Assembly (NCBI GenBank): GCA_933207985.1 | Contig: OW240912.1 | Span: 249,463,501 to 249,527,500, forward strand | From: Pelobates cultripes | Taxonomy: Eukaryota > Chordata > Amphibia > Anura > Pelobatidae | Direction of reading: 5' to 3' | Length of the DNA stretch: 64,000 nucleotides | Shown here: positions 1-12,681 of the stretch, piece after piece | Layout of the letters: every line of letters begins with the position of its first letter | How positions within the stretch are numbered: the stretch's first letter is position 1 | Notes under the pieces: generated by a model | What the model saw: the letters and a program-made list of their open reading frames with translations, nothing else | What the model was told of the DNA's origin: nothing | Databases searched by the model: none | Position numbers and translations under genes: made by a program

Positions 1-2290
1 TGAGCACTGCCTCTAATCTTCTGGAAAAAGAAATTTACGGTAAGTAAAAATTTTTGATTTTCCCTTCATATTAGAGGCAGTGCTTTACAACTGGGATATC
101 CAAAGCAATCCCTTAGGGTGGGACTCCATTCTCACTGCAAAAAACCTGCGACCAAAGTTGTATTTTCCAAGATCAACAGACCAAATTGAGTGAAGAGATC
201 ACCTCGTGGCTGTTAGGAATTTCGAGAGAATGTATAGCAGAAGCCCTCAGGCACCCGATCTGAACATAACTGTGACAGAAGGAGCTTCAATGGAGATAGG
301 TGTTCGATAAGAAAAAACCCAAACAAATAAAGACCTTTAAGGTACTGTAGAGGAGAACTAAACGCCCAGGCAGTGGAATTAGAATTCCAAGACCCTAGAA
401 TGCTGTTGGGAAAAGTTAGAAAAATAATGATAGATGGAAGATTGGTAAGAATTAAAGAATCCAACTTAACTCCACTTTCTCCTGCTGAAAATGGAAACTG
501 AAGAACTTTAAGTTCTTCCCAAAAGTATTTTGGGCGACTACCCCCAGAGGCCTAGAGTGAAGGCTCAAATCAGCAGAGTTAAAAACCCCAAAAGAAGATG
601 CCCTGGGGAAAAGATTCCCTGAAGACTGGAACTAACCACAAAAGAGACTAGCAGATACTTGTGATTTGGAGACAAACCTCTGAAAATAAACTGATAACCA
701 AAATTTGGCCTTGAGGATCTCTAGCTTTAAACCATCCACAATGCTTTTCTTTGAACCAATATCTTAAAAAAACAACACCTTCCATACTTGGAATAAATCT
801 TGGAACAAGATCCATTTATAGTAAAAGAAATTGTCAATTTCCTGAGACAAAACATTAGCCTTCCGTATCTGGTATACATAAACCAGGTCGTCAGCTTGAA
901 TTACTACAAAGTTGAGAAGAGGTACCCTTGAGAATTCCAAGATGCCTACTTACAGGTAAGGTCCCCAAAGATTCCTCGGGATAATTTTAGATGAACGGTG
1001 AAACAGCTACTTGCCACCAAGGAAGGAAGACTATCATTCTCACCTTTTCCATCCTATAGGATCTTGGGAAATAGGGAACTAGGAGGAAACTATAGGTTAG
1101 ACTGGAATTCCCAAGAAAGAAAAGGAAACCAAAGCTTACTGGTCTGTCCAAGCTTGTCCAATGAAACACTTCATGCTGTTTGATCTAGATGTCCCAGTTC
1201 CATAACTGGATAATCAAATTCTTCCTATCGTTTGGGTGAAGATCAGGGAGTACGAACCAAACTGCTTTGTATTAAATGTTGACTATTCAATGCTACAGCT
1301 AAACAGAGGAATATTAAGTTCTATGCATAAGTGAATAGACCCAAGAAAAACTAACCCAAGCATTTCCTAGAACAAGATTTTTTTTAAACAAGAAGACGAC
1401 CTTGTTTGTACAGAATTGCTACTGATGTAGAACTATCCGACCAGATCTGGACAAGATAATACCTGGTCTTTATCTGAAAAGCAAAGAGAGCTAGCCAGAT
1501 AGCCTTCGGTCCTATGTAGTTGGATACGTTTTTTTCAAAATCTCTCAGCTTATTTCCCTTCAACCCTATGAGAACCTAGCTGAGACCTGAAGCATCAGTC
1601 GTAAAATTCTGAACGATCGATTTGAGAACTAGAACAAAAAGTAAGAACCGTCTAGCATCCTTCATTTCTGCCTGGTTCAGAAAGGAATGACCAAATTATA
1701 GGATTTTACTGCAAAATCTTATCAGCAACTGTATCTGGCCTCTGAAGGACCTGTAAACAGTGCTATGCCTAAAGAAGCTGAAGAGACCACACAGGTTCTT
1801 ACAAGACGGGAACCAATATTATTTCCCTAGTATCTTGTCTACTGAAGTAGAAGAGAGATTTCAGGTGATAAGGACAGAGAGAACCACACATTTTTTCTTC
1901 AGGGAATTACCATTCTCTGAGAGTCAAAAACTCTTGTCAAAATATTTACACCTGAACTGTTCCTTGACAAACACCAGAACTGCACACTTCTTGTAAAGGG
2001 AATTCTTTATCAGAAGATTGATTAGCATCCACCTGTATGCTGTAGAAAAAACACCCTAACCTTTAGGGGCTGGTGTACAAAAATTCATTAGGTGCCCCTG
2101 AGGAAGCAGTATTGTAGAGATTCAACAAATTTATGGATGGCAACATTTTGCATAGTGAGAGAAACTTAAGTGGCAATTGCCATAAGCTCTTTCGTAAAAG
2201 AAAAACGGCAAACAAACCTAGGCAGTAAGCCATCCCTGTCATACCGTATCTATGGCAGTGCAGGGTACAAATTGAACCTGGTGGAACTAC
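1..2290. other. unclassified intronic sequence, probably old repeat
   Basis: No coding region or known repeat is recognised. A perfect 14 bp inverted repeat (GCACTGCCTCTAAT at 4-17 against ATTAGAGGCAGTGC at 70-83) flanks the first 80 bases and may be the terminus of a transposon running off the left edge. The stretch would lie in prps2 intron 1 if exon 2 is further left. Confidence 0.3.
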
Positions 2291-2458
2291 ACCTTGATCA
2301 ATAGGCCTGCAGCTGTACTAGAACTTGCTTCAAGCCCAGTAACATGAGGAAGAAATAATTTTCCATGGAGACTAGTTCATGCAGGTTACCATCTTTATTG
2401 GCTGAAGCGAGACTGATTACAAAGATATACAGTCTGCATAAGACAATACCCATGATCC

Positions 2459-2747
2459 AGGCCTTCCTTAACCGTAATTGGGAAGCAGAGGCTAGAGCAG
2501 AAAGAATATCTGCAAACTGCATTTCAAAACCTGTTTGATGCAGACTCTGCAGGAATCAATATTAGAAGTAATTCTTTAAAATTGCAATACCAACCAACAG
2601 CCTTACCTGCTATAGGCTTTCCTTAGCCGTATTTGGGAAGCAGAGGCTAGAGCAGACAGAATAGCTGCAACTGCATTTAAAAACTTGTTTGATGCAAACT
2701 CTGCAGGAACCAATATTAGGAAGCATTTTCTTTAAAATTGCCATTCC
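2459..2747. repeat. two-copy direct repeat, about 154 bp period
   Basis: The block starting AGGCCTTCCTTAACCG near 2459 recurs near 2614 as AGGCTTTCCTTAGCCG. Both continue through GGGAAGCAGAGGCTAGAGCA, a TTTGATGCA..CTCTGCAGGAA segment and TTTAAAATTGC. Small indels and substitutions separate the copies, so the duplication is not recent. Confidence 0.7.
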
Positions 2748-3041
2748 AGTAGTCAGTTAGCCCAAACCTGTCTTTGTAACAGACAACATAGGACTTAGAA
2801 TTTAAGACAAAACATAAAATGTGCAACCATGGAATGAAGCACAGGAAAAGTTCTGCCCCAGCTGAAAAACAGACTGACTTTAGAAACTGATATCAAGTGA
2901 AACTAGTTGAGGTGATGAAAATGCTAATTGCAACAGAGCTTTGTCTACAGCAATTGATAAAAACCTACTACATGTTTTAAGAAAACAAACACTGCGGCTA
3001 GGATCCTGGCATTTAAAGAATCCATCTGCTACAACAGTATA

Positions 3042-4290
3042 TTAAAAGGAACACTATAGTCCCCCTAAATCACCCCAGCCAAACAAAGCAGCCTTAGTGT
3101 ATTACTAGGTATTACCCTTCAATGTAATCACAGGCAGCTTATCAACTTTTAATATAGTAACATGCAAGTGATATTACTCGCAGGTCCATGCCTGCTGTGC
3201 TACTATATACTACTTTCCGGCACGTGATGCTGTAGGAGCTATACAGAGCATATTCTGGCACAAAGGAATACGATTCTGAGCCGGCACACTATCCTGCTAA
3301 GAGACCTGATATCCGCAGCTCCTATATCCTCCCTCTTAATACAGCACGTGAAGAGCTAGAGGTGTCCTCGAAGTCACGGGGGAAGAAGCCAGTTAGACTA
3401 TTATTAATTTTTAAACTGACCTTTATAGATCCTAATATTGCAAGGCTAACCGTATTACCATATTAACAACTGTCTTTCACTAATAAGACACGATTCACCT
3501 ATTAGTCTATATTTTCGATGCAGTAATAGGCAGGGAGTTTTAGCTGTATGCTTATACCTGCCATGTTACAGGAGTTAGACTAATTGCAACTATTTTGCTG
3601 TACATTACCCTTTGACACGCTGCAGAGGCTATTCAGTACCTATCCTGGTACTAAGGGCTATCTCCTTTTGCATCACCATACTGAGATATATTTGAAAGAA
3701 TTCTTGGCATAGACGTATGCATAGATTCATATTCTCCACTTTGGTGATACGCTAAACTTCAATCCCATAATAGGTAGTACAATTGGTTTCATTTATACCA
3801 CGTATAGAGCAATCATACTAGTGGGTGATTATTTATACCTATACTTGACATATCTATTTGATCTTTATTTTTTTTTACTTTTGTTTAGTACACAAGCACC
3901 ACTTAATTTGCCTTCACAATGGGCTATTTTTTATGTTTTTTTCAACCACTTTATTTGCCTTTATACCTGGCAATTTTAATGTTTTTTTTTTCAATAAAAT
4001 GTATTTATTTTACATATGATATTCTCCTAATCTGGATTATTCAAGAGTTCCTCTGTATTTGATACCAATCCCAGCCCCTTTATTTGGTACACTACGTCTC
4101 TTCCACGTATATAGTTTCTATTTCGGGTTACCCCCCCGTTTACTTGTGTATCAATCTACTTTTTGGCTTGTTCAAATTCCCCCTTGTTTTCTACATAGAA
4201 TTACGGTTTGTGCTTTAGACATCAAGCTTGCTCAGCACATACCACACGCTATATCAGAGCTTGACAAATTTGCTTGGAATCTAGGAGCCA
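3042..4290. other. AT-rich unclassified stretch with one MITE-like end
   Basis: At 3042 the sequence TTAAAAGGAACACTATAGT resembles the terminus of the TTAA-flanked MITE family found intact at 7444-7989, but no matching right end is recognised. The rest to 4290 is low-complexity AT-rich DNA without a supported gene. Confidence 0.3.
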
Positions 4291-4800
4291 AATAAAAAGT
4301 TAGGAGACTTTGTTTTAAACAAAACTTTATTTTCAATGACAAAAATGCAATTCACCAGCACCACTACAGCTTGATCTAGTGATTTTCAATAAAAGCACTA
4401 CCTTTTCAGAAAGAAGGCAATGTTTACAATGCAGTCTAAGAACACCTCTAGTGAGTCTCTCGGATGGCCACTAGAGGTGCTGCTTAGTCTAGTGCTACAC
4501 AATATGTAGCACCTACGTTCAGCGTCTCCAAGCCAATTTAGTCAATGCATCTCTATGAGGAGATGCAAACTGGCTTAACACAATGTTTTGCCGCACATGC
4601 GTAATAGTGTGGCTGAAATCACCAAGACTGATTATCTCAGCCATGCAGGCTGGGCCAGCCACAGCAAGACCGGATTCACGCAGGAAAAAAGGGGAATAAA
4701 AACACCTGTCCCATGCGATCGGAGGGGGGTGATCACTGTGATAGACACACTCACTGATTTGACACAGTGACATACAGACACTCACACAAATTATTTTAAT

Positions 4801-4910
4801 CTTAAGGGACACTATAATCACCAAAACAACTTTAGCTTAAAGGGACACACCTGTGCCAGGAAAACGAACCGTTTTCCTGGCACTACAGGTCCCCTCTCCC
4901 TCCCACCCCC
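4801..4910. repeat. TTAA-type MITE ends with subterminal hairpin
   Basis: AAGGGACACTATAATCACC at 4804 and a second TTAAAGGGACAC just after it are termini of the AGGGACACTATAG family. The hairpin GTGCCAGGAAAAC..GTTTTCCTGGCAC follows. The stretch 4295-4800 before it is unclassified, with short inverted repeats and no gene. Confidence 0.5.
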
Positions 4911-5099
4911 CATCCCAGGTTGCTGAAGGGGTTTAACACAGCAGGAAGATTACAGCTCTCTCACCGCCCGCTTGCATTGCTTGCTGCAGCCTACATTCTC
5001 CGTTAGCTGGCCATCTCGGAAGGAACGGGCCGACAAAAACCCAAGCGCTAGAACAAAATCCCATGGCGCCTGGGATTTTTCGAGCCCCGCAGAGTGTGA

Positions 5100-5101
<2 letters not shown>

Positions 5102-5165
<64 letters not shown>
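5102..5165. repeat. (TA)n(CA)n compound microsatellite
   Basis: Alternating TA runs straight into alternating CA. The overlapping open frames here (YIYI, HTHT, CVCV) are repeat artefacts. The sequence from 5170 to 6390 shows nothing recognisable. Confidence 0.95.
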
Positions 5166-5167
<2 letters not shown>

Positions 5168-6398
5168 CCATAATGCAAATTAACCATATGTTTAGAGGAA
5201 ACAAAGTAAATGCAGATATATATCCACAGACTATCTGGACAGCAACTTTACAAGATTAAAAAAAAAAAAAAAGAAATGTCTGGATTCTACTAGTCAGAAA
5301 TACTTATTTAAATGTACATTTTTTTTTTTTTACAGTGACATGTTCTGCTTTGACAGGCAAATACCACGTTCTGATGTCGGTACAACAACAAACAAGGCAA
5401 ACGCTACTCATGCATGAGCAGTGGCCAGCATTCCAGCAGTCCATTCAGTGCAAGCGTAATGGTCTAATTCCCTGCTGAAAAGGAAATGCTGGTGTGCAAA
5501 AAATATTCTAAAATCATTACGCGAATAGGGCGGATTAGTCACCAGTTCCAAACACAAGAAGGAGCGTGATCTGGTGGATTAAAATAATAATTAAAAAAGT
5601 CAAAATTTTATAAACAGATCCTCAGAATCTCAAAAGGACAAAGCACCTGCTGTTCCTCAATGTGTGCCGATAGGATAACTGCACTAAAATTATGTAGGCA
5701 TGAATTTCAAAGAAAGAAAGCAATAGCATTCAACTATATCAATAAAAAAAAATTCTCTCAGAAGAGAGAAAAAACATTTTTAAATATACTTTTCCTTAAA
5801 TCTGCATTTATAAAATAAGAATTTGTGAGATCTGAAAAGTAGGATTAAACTTCGAAATGCACACACCTTTTTTTTTACTGCATCTGGGTGCTCCATCTTA
5901 GCTCCCTGTAGATTAGTGTCATAAGCTCTATCCTTTGCGCCTGGCAGTTAGTTTAGAGAAAGCATATAGCTAACAATATTTTTTTCTATTTATCTTGCTC
6001 ATGTGGTATGTTTGCCCTGGCTTTACCTTGACTGATTTGAAATGTGTAGTGAATTGCCAAATATTCAAAATAAATGTAAAAGGAAGTCACTGAGATCCTT
6101 TCGCTTCCATGACAAAAAATTCAAAAACTGACTGTCACTTGCTGCCTAATCTATCCCACCCCTTGGAAGGTCCTATTGTTACAATATAGTCAATCTTATT
6201 CACTTAATCTATTAGTGGTTATAATGTGGCTGATCAGTGTATACCTGGGATCATATTTAGCGGCCTTAGACTGCCTGATAAGCCGTTATTACAATGGTTA
6301 AATTACTTCGTTTTTCAAAATAAATAAAAATTAGTTACTAATAAATTAGATTTGTTAAACATCTGTGATGAAGGGACAAGTCTCAAAATGCCCCATGT

Positions 6399-6500
6399 TA
6401 AAGGGACACAATAGACACCCAGACCACTTTAGCTCAATGAAGCAGTATGCGTGCACTGTCCAAGGTCCCATAACCCTGCAAAGGTAATTAATGCAGTTTT
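6399..6500. repeat. TTAA-type MITE left end (fragment)
   Basis: TTAAAGGGACACAATAGACA is followed by a CCCAGACCACTTTAGCTCAATGAAG half-hairpin. This is the left end of the family whose intact copy is at 7444-7989. No right end is seen before the next element. Confidence 0.55.
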
Positions 6501-7272
6501 TAACAAACTATTTTTCTTTCAAATATATATATATTTGCTTATTTCTCTATATTTTTTTCTCTCAATATTTAACCCCTTAAGGATGGCGGGGGTTCTATGA
6601 ATGTCCTATGTACTTACCCGGTCGCCGGCAATCACGGTGGGTGGACTCACCTGACATCCCAGGAAGTCTCCCTGCTTCCATTTTGTGCCCTCTGGGCCAT
6701 GTAATCGCAAGATCCTTGCAAGGACCTCACGCTCACATGGACGGCATAGCCGTCCATAGCAATGCCAGCAGGGGGAGTGCCTGGAATGACAGGTACTCCC
6801 CCTGCAGCCTGTAAAATGAATAAAGATTAAAACAGTGTAAAATTTAAAATAGTATATATACTTAGATCATTATATATCTCAAAATACATGAAGAATTATA
6901 TTGATAATCTAGATATTTATATTATATAAAACAAATGTAAATACATAAATATGTGTGTCATTTCGTTCTAACTGTAGTTTGATAATATATATTGATATAA
7001 AAATAAACGTAGAACGAAATAATATTTATCTATATACATAAGTATATACATATATATCACAATATACAGTGCCTTGCAAAAATATTCACCCCCTTGGCAT
7101 GTTTCGTGTTTTGTTGCCTCACAACCTGGAATAACATGGATTGTTTGAGGATTTGCATCATTTAATTTACAGAACATTCCCACTTTTTTTATTTTTATTA
7201 TTATTGTGAAGCAAACAATTAAGACAAAAGAACAGAAAAAGTCAATGTGCATAACTATTCACCCCCCTAAAG

Positions 7273-8833
7273 TCAATACTTTGTAGAGCCACCTTTTGGG
7301 GCAATCACAGCTCCAAGTCGCTTTGGATAAGTCTCTATGAACTTGCCACATCTTACCACTGGAATTTTTGCCTATTTCTCCTTGCAAAACTGCTCCAGCT
7401 CCTTCAAATTGGATGGTTTGCGCTTGTGAACAGCAATCTTTAAAGGGACACTATAGTCACCTGAACTACTTTAGCTTAATGAAGCAGTTTTAGTGTATAG
7501 AACATGCCCCATACAGCATCACTGCTCAATCCTCTGCCATTTAGGAGTTAAATGCCTTTGTTTATGAACCCTAGTCACACCTCCCTGCATGTGACTTGCA
7601 CAGCCTTTCATAAACACTTCCTGTAAAGAGAGCCCTATTTAGGCTTTTATTGCAAGTTCAGTTTAATTAAGATTTTCTTATCCCCTGCTATGTCAATAGC
7701 TTGCTAGACCCTGAAAGAGCCTCCTGTATGTGATTAAATTTCAATTTAGAGATTGAGATACAATTATTTAAGGTAAATTACATCTGTTTGAAAGTGAAAC
7801 CAGTTGTTTTTTTTCATGCAAGCTCTGTCAATCATAGCCAAGGGAGGTGTGGCTAGGGCTGCATAAACAGAAACAAAGTGATTTAACTCCTAAATGACAG
7901 TGAATTGAGCAGTGAAATTGCAGAGGAATGATCTATACACTAAAACTGCTTTATTTAGCTAAAGTAATTTAGGTGACTATAGTGTTCCTTTAAGTCTGAC
8001 AACAGATTTTCTATTGGATTGAGGTCTGGGCTTTAACTAGGCCATTCCAACACATTTACACGTTTCCCCTTAAACCACTCAAGTGTTGTTTTAGCAGTGC
8101 AGTGTTTGGGGTCATTGTCCTGCTGGAAGGTGAACCTTCGTCCTAACCTCAAATCACTTGCAGAGTTGTACAGGTTTTGATCAAGAATATCCCTGTATTT
8201 AGCACCATCCATCTTTCCCTCAACTCTGACCAGTTTCCCAGTCCTGGCTGCTGAAAAACATCCCTACAGCATGATGCTACCACCACCATGTTTCACTGTG
8301 GGGATGGTGTTCTTTGGGTGATGTGATGTGTTGGGTTTGTGCCAGACATAGCGTTTTCTTTGATGGCCGAAAAGTACAATTTTAGTCTCATCAGACCAGA
8401 GCATCTTCTTCCATACATTTTGGGAGTCTCCCACATGCCTTTTCGCAAACTCAAAACGTGGCATTTAGTTTTTTTGCTGAAAGTAATGGCTTTCTTCTGG
8501 CCACTCTGCCATAAAGCCCAACTCTATGGAGCATACCGCTTATTGTCGTCCTATGTACAGATACTCCAGTCTCTGCAGCTCCTCCAGGGTTACCTGAGGT
8601 CTCTGTGCTGCCTCTCTGAATTATGCCCTCCTTGCCCGGTACGTGAGTTTTGGTGGGCTGCCGTCTCTTGGCAGGTTTACTGTTGTGCCATGTTCTTTCC
8701 ATTTGGTTATGAAAGTTTTGATGGTGCTCCTCTGGATCAAAGATTTGGATATTTTTTTTTTTAAACCTAACTCTGACTTGTACTTCTCAACAACATTGTC
8801 CCTTACTTGTTTGGAGAGTTCCTTGGTCTTCAT
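7273..8833 (-). pseudogene. Tc1-type transposase pseudogene
   Basis: Minus-strand remains of a Tc1 transposase, the enzyme that cuts and pastes its own element. The start ATG at 8831-8833 opens the helix-turn-helix region (MKTKELSKQVRDNVVEKYKS). Frame changes occur near 8690 and 8455. The catalytic core then shows SDETKI with the first acidic residue, QQDNDPKH with the second, and SPDLNPIEN with the glutamate, which fits a DDE triad. An in-frame stop sits between EWPS and SPDLNP. The frame is cut by the MITE at 7440-7993, resumes with IAVHKRKPSNLKELEQF and ends at a stop at 7273-7275. Several lesions make it inactive. Confidence 0.9.
7444..7989. mobile_element. TTAA-flanked MITE (AGGGACACTATAG family), full copy
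   Basis: AGGGACACTATAGTCACC at the left is mirrored by GGTGACTATAGTGTTCCT at the right, with imperfect inverted similarity over about 55 bp. TTAA stands on both sides (7440-7443, 7990-7993). It interrupts the Tc1 transposase frame, so the empty site is defined by the Tc1 consensus. TTAA duplication with AGG/CCT termini resembles Kolobok elements; that assignment is inference. No coding capacity. Confidence 0.8.
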
Positions 8834-9811
8834 GGCAGTGTTTAGTTAGTGGTGCCTCTTGCTTAGGTATTGCAGCCTCTGGGGCCTTTCAAAAAAAAAA
8901 AAAGGGGTGTATATGTAATGACGGATCATGTGACACTTAGAATGCACACAGGTGGACGTCATTTCACTAATTATGGGACTTCTGAAGGTAATTGGTTGCA
9001 CCAGAGCTTTTTATGGGCTTCATAACAAAAGGGGTGAATACATACGCACATGCCAATTTTCTGTTTTCTATTTCTAAAAAATATTTTTATGTATATATTT
9101 TTCTCATTTCACTTCACCAACTTAGACTATTGTGTTCTGATCCATCACATACAATTCAGATTAACAAAACATTGAACTTAAGGCTGTAATGTAACAAAAT
9201 AGGTAAAAAGTCAAGGGGGTTGAATACTTTTGCAAGGCACTGTATTTACCTATATATAAATAATAAATAAAATAATTTTTTTTAAAAATTACACACACAT
9301 ACTTTTCAAGACACTATAAAAACTGTGAATGGGGGGGTACTGTTTTACTCGGGAGACTTCGTAGAAACACATTAGTGTTTCAAAACAGTAAAATGTATTA
9401 CAACGATGATATCGTCAGTGAAAGTGAAGTTTTTTGCATTTTTCACACAGAAACGGAACTAACACTGACAATATTATTGCTGTGATACTTTTTACTGTTT
9501 TGAAACACAAATATTTGTGTTCAGCGAAGTCCCCCGAGTATAATAGTACCCCTCAGGTACAGGTTTTAAGGCGTTTTCAAAAGTTACATTGTCAAATATA
9601 AGGCTTACGTTTCAGTTTTTTTCACATTGAAATTCGCCAGATTGGTTATTTTGCCTTTGAGACCGTATGGTAGCCCAGGAATGAAAATTAGTCTATTTTA
9701 GTAGCCACTTAGTCACAAACACTGGCCAAAATTGGCGTTCAAATTAGTTTTCTGCATTTTTGACACACAAACTTTGGCTAGTGTTTGTGATCAAGTGGCT
9801 ACTAAAAACCT

Positions 9812-9878
9812 GAGTGACCTGGCACCCAGACCACTTCATTGAGCTGAAGTGGTCTGGGTGACTATAGTGTCCCTTTAA
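9812..9878. repeat. TTAA-type MITE right end (fragment)
   Basis: The hairpin CACCCAGACCACTTC..GAAGTGGTCTGGGTG is followed by ACTATAGTGTCCCTTTAA. This is the right terminus only; the left half is missing. Confidence 0.65.
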
Positions 9879-9924
9879 TTAAGCAGAGTATATACACCTC
9901 TTCCCCCCCCTCCACTTGCAATAC

Positions 9925-10564
9925 TAGGGATTGACCGATTATTGGTCTGGCCGATATTCGGTATTTTCGGCAATATCGGTATCGGCCAATAAAGATACCG
10001 ATAATACATACCAGGACAACGGGACCCATTACAAGCCAGGTGGTCCTGGGCGTCCCAGCAAGTGCTTACTTACCTTCCCAGCAGCTCCCTGTGTAAATCT
10101 TGCAAGTCCCGGGCCGTCAGAGCTTTGCCACTGGTTACCATGGCAACGCTCCGCTGGAGACCAGATTTACACAGGGAGCTGAAGGGAAGGTAAGTAAGCG
10201 CTTGCTGTGGCCCCTCTCTGTACTTTCCATGCCACTGGACCACCAGGGAATGCTATATCCCCCTCCCTGGCCAAGTAACAAGCAGGGAGGGGGTGGTGGG
10301 ACAAAAATAAAAATGCCCCCTCCCCCCAAATTACATACCTACAGAAACACACACTACATTATATAAACACTGCATTCACTATACACACACACACACACTA
10401 CACAAACACACTGCATTCACTACACGTGGCATGTATATTTAGTGCATTTACCTTTAGAAATAGTTTATTTTTTCAAAAAGGTAAATGTACAGAATATCTA
10501 AGTTATCGGCCTGAAAGTTCACAGATCAGTATCGGCTCTAAAAAATAAATATTGTCGATCCCTA
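9925..10564. mobile_element. non-autonomous hAT-like transposon, 640 bp
   Basis: The ends TAGGGATTGACCGAT and ATTGTCGATCCCTA are inverted repeats (TAGGGAT-Y-GAC). They are flanked by an exact 8 bp target duplication, TGCAATAC, at 9917-9924 and 10565-10572. An 8 bp duplication is the hAT signature. The terminal region repeats CCGATAT/ATCGG motifs. No transposase frame. It is inserted in the 6573-11083 element. Confidence 0.85.
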
Positions 10565-11300
10565 TGCAATACCTTGGGCTGTCTACTATGGCAAATGGCA
10601 TGCCATCAGGGGGGTAATTCTCATTCCTGGGCTACCATATGGTCTCAAAGGCAACGTAACAAATCTGGTGAATTTCAATGTGAAAAAAAATAAAAAATGT
10701 AACATGCTATATTTGACCCTATAACTTCCCAAAACACCATAAAACCTGTACATAGGGGGTACTGTTTTACACATGAGACATCGCTGAATACAAATGTGTA
10801 TTTTATTGCAGTAAAAGGAAACAGTATTTTGACATTCACAGTTAAAATGCCATGCAGAACTAAAAAAATTAAAATAAAAAAAAATAAGTTATTTTCTCCC
10901 ATTTTTTTATATTGAATTATGTTTCATAGCTAAATATTTGTTGTTAAATGAAAGCCCTGTAGAATAAGTGCACATAATATGAAAAAGGTGCATTACGTCT
11001 GAACAGACATAGCGCGCAAATTCCAGGTTTTGTTTATGATTTGTTCGGTCACAACGTGTACATTTGGCTCAGTCCTCAAGGGGTTAAATATTTTATTCAT
11101 AAAGTAAACATAACGGGTAAAATAAGAATGGTACTTTTTATTTTTAGGAATGGGGAGCTACTGATCGGCTAAGAGCATCAGCTGACCACTTTAAACCAAA
11201 CAGCTGCACCATTACTTGGCGGCAGGCATTACTCTCTGGATCCGAACTAGAGAAAGTTGAAGAAGATGGTTACAGGGAGGAACGGCACTTGCAAGCCACC

Positions 11301-12060
11301 TTAAAAGGACCACTATATGCACCCAGACCACTTCAGCTCAATGAGGTGATCTGGGTGCAAGGTCCCTCTAGTTTTAACCCTACAGCTGAAAACAGCAGTT
11401 TCAGAGAAACTGCTATGTTTATACTGAGGGTTAAGCCACCTCTAGTGGCAGACTCCCTGACAGCCGCTTCCGCGATTCTCACTGTGAAAATCACAGTGAG
11501 AAGACGCTGACGTCCATATGAAAGCATTGAGTAATGCTTTCCTATGGGCTGTTTGAATGCGCGCGCAGCTCTTGCCGTGCATTCGGGGCGGATGTCGGCA
11601 GGAGGAGAGGTCACTAGCGCAGAGGGAGCCTGGCGCTGGAGAAAGGAAAGTGGCTAAAGGGGTTTTAACCCCTTCAGCCCAGAGGGAGGGGGGCCATGAG
11701 GGTGGCGGGGAACTAATGACCCTTTAGTGCCATGAAAGCGAGTTGTCCTCCCCACATCGGCCCCCACCCCTGAGTGGCGGGTGGGGGACCTAAACAACAA
11801 TAAGGCAATAAAGAGGGAGTGGGGGGAGAACCTATTGTACTCGTCCATCCGGCCCCCACCCCAAATAAATAGTGAGGGGGGAGAGAGAGGAGACAAAATT
11901 AAATCCTTGTAAATAAAAAATAACTTACCATTTTATGTCTTCTTTTTTCAGCCCCCAAAAAGGCCAAATACAAGTCCAAAATACCTATTGGACTTTGAAA
12001 ATAAAATTAAAAAAAACCTGAACGCAAAAGAAAATAAATAAAAAAAAAAAAAAAAAAAAA
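11301..12060. repeat. TTAA-type MITE and associated repeat, long variant
   Basis: TTAAAAGGACCACTATATGC at 11301 starts the family. A CCCAGACCACTTCAGCTC hairpin and a block containing CAGTTTCAGAGAAACTGC and CTCACTGTGAAAATCACAG palindromes follow. A parallel copy is at 42781-43018, and 14025-14341 carries the inverted counterpart. The AGTGAGGGGGGAGAG and AAATACAAGTCCAAAATACC parts recur near 15360-15550. 11140-11260 resembles 60770-60870 (GAATGGGGAGCTAC, AGCATCAGCTGACCAC). The block ends in an A-rich run at 12030-12060. Confidence 0.55.
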
Positions 12061-12315
12061 TTCATCTTCATCCATGGAGGGCACGGCGCAGACTGAGCTC
12101 CGCAGGGCGGGGAAAGGCTTATAAAGCCTTCCCACGCCCTCCAATTAGTTGGCTTGAAATCCAACCAGAGTGCTCTGTGCCATTTTACACAGCGTGGAAA
12201 AGTTCTATGGAAAAGTTCTATATTGTGTAATTTGACTCATAACAACACTGATTGGTTGCAATCAAACAACCAGAGAGTTAAGAGGCAATAGGTTGCCCCC
12301 CCCCCCCCCCCCCCC

Positions 12316-12660
12316 CCAGTGGCATACATACTACGGTCGCAGGGGTCGAAGTTGCAACCAGGCCAATCACGCAGGGGGCCCGGCCGCCCTGTGTTGCGGC
12401 CCTGGCCTGCGCGGCAAACAACCGGGGCCTCATGTTCAAGGGGCCCATGCTGTTAGGGCCACCAGATAGAGATGAATTGCCAGGGGGCCATTGATATCAC
12501 AGCTGGGAGGAAGGGACTACCCGTCACTCCTCCCAGCTATCAGCGTGAGCCCGTGTGGGAGAGAGGAGAGGGAGTCAGAGTGGGAACTCTGACTCCCTCC
12601 AGCCTGAGCCACCACTGGACCTAAGGGGAAGTAACCCATCCTTCACCTAAGGGGGGAGGG
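12316..12660 (-). mobile_element. hAT-like element, array-free relative of the 36.7 and 49.8 kb copies
   Basis: It begins CAGTGGCATACATACTACG directly after a C homopolymer (about 12297-12316) and contains GGGAGTCAGAGTGGGAACTC and CACTGGACC. These appear in reverse orientation in the copies at 36673-37925 and 49775-50390. The CA-rich array of those copies is absent. The distal end and target duplication are not recognised. Confidence 0.6.
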
Positions 12661-12681
12661 GGGTGTGCTCGCTGATCAAAA

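Larger units (their letters stand above)
7067..9242 (-). mobile_element. Tc1/mariner-family DNA transposon, interrupted
   Basis: The termini are CAGTGCCTTGCAAAA..TATTCA at the left and its near-exact inverse at the right (TGAATACTTTTGCAAGGCACTG), each followed by a TA target duplication (7065-7066 and 9243-9244). Without the 550 bp MITE inserted at 7440-7993 the length is about 1.6 kb, the usual Tc1 size. A decayed transposase lies inside on the minus strand. Confidence 0.93.
6573..11083. mobile_element. TTAA-flanked non-autonomous element, piggyBac-like termini, multiply invaded
   Basis: Both ends read TTAA-CCCCT...AGGGG-TTAA: TTAA at 6569-6572 and 11084-11087, CCCCTTAAGGATGG at the left and CCTCAAGGGG at the right. 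The right end matches the left end of the element at 20364-22478 in reverse complement (CAGACATAGCGC, CCAGGTTTTGTTTA and TACATTTGGCTC blocks), so the two are one family in opposite orientation. CCC/GGG termini next to TTAA are typical of piggyBac; the superfamily call is inference because no transposase is present. Internal modules (GTACTGTTTTAC, ACAGGTTTTAAGGCGTTTT) recur several times. Three younger insertions sit inside: Tc1 at 7067-9242, a MITE tail ending at 9878 and a hAT-like element at 9925-10564. Confidence 0.7.
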
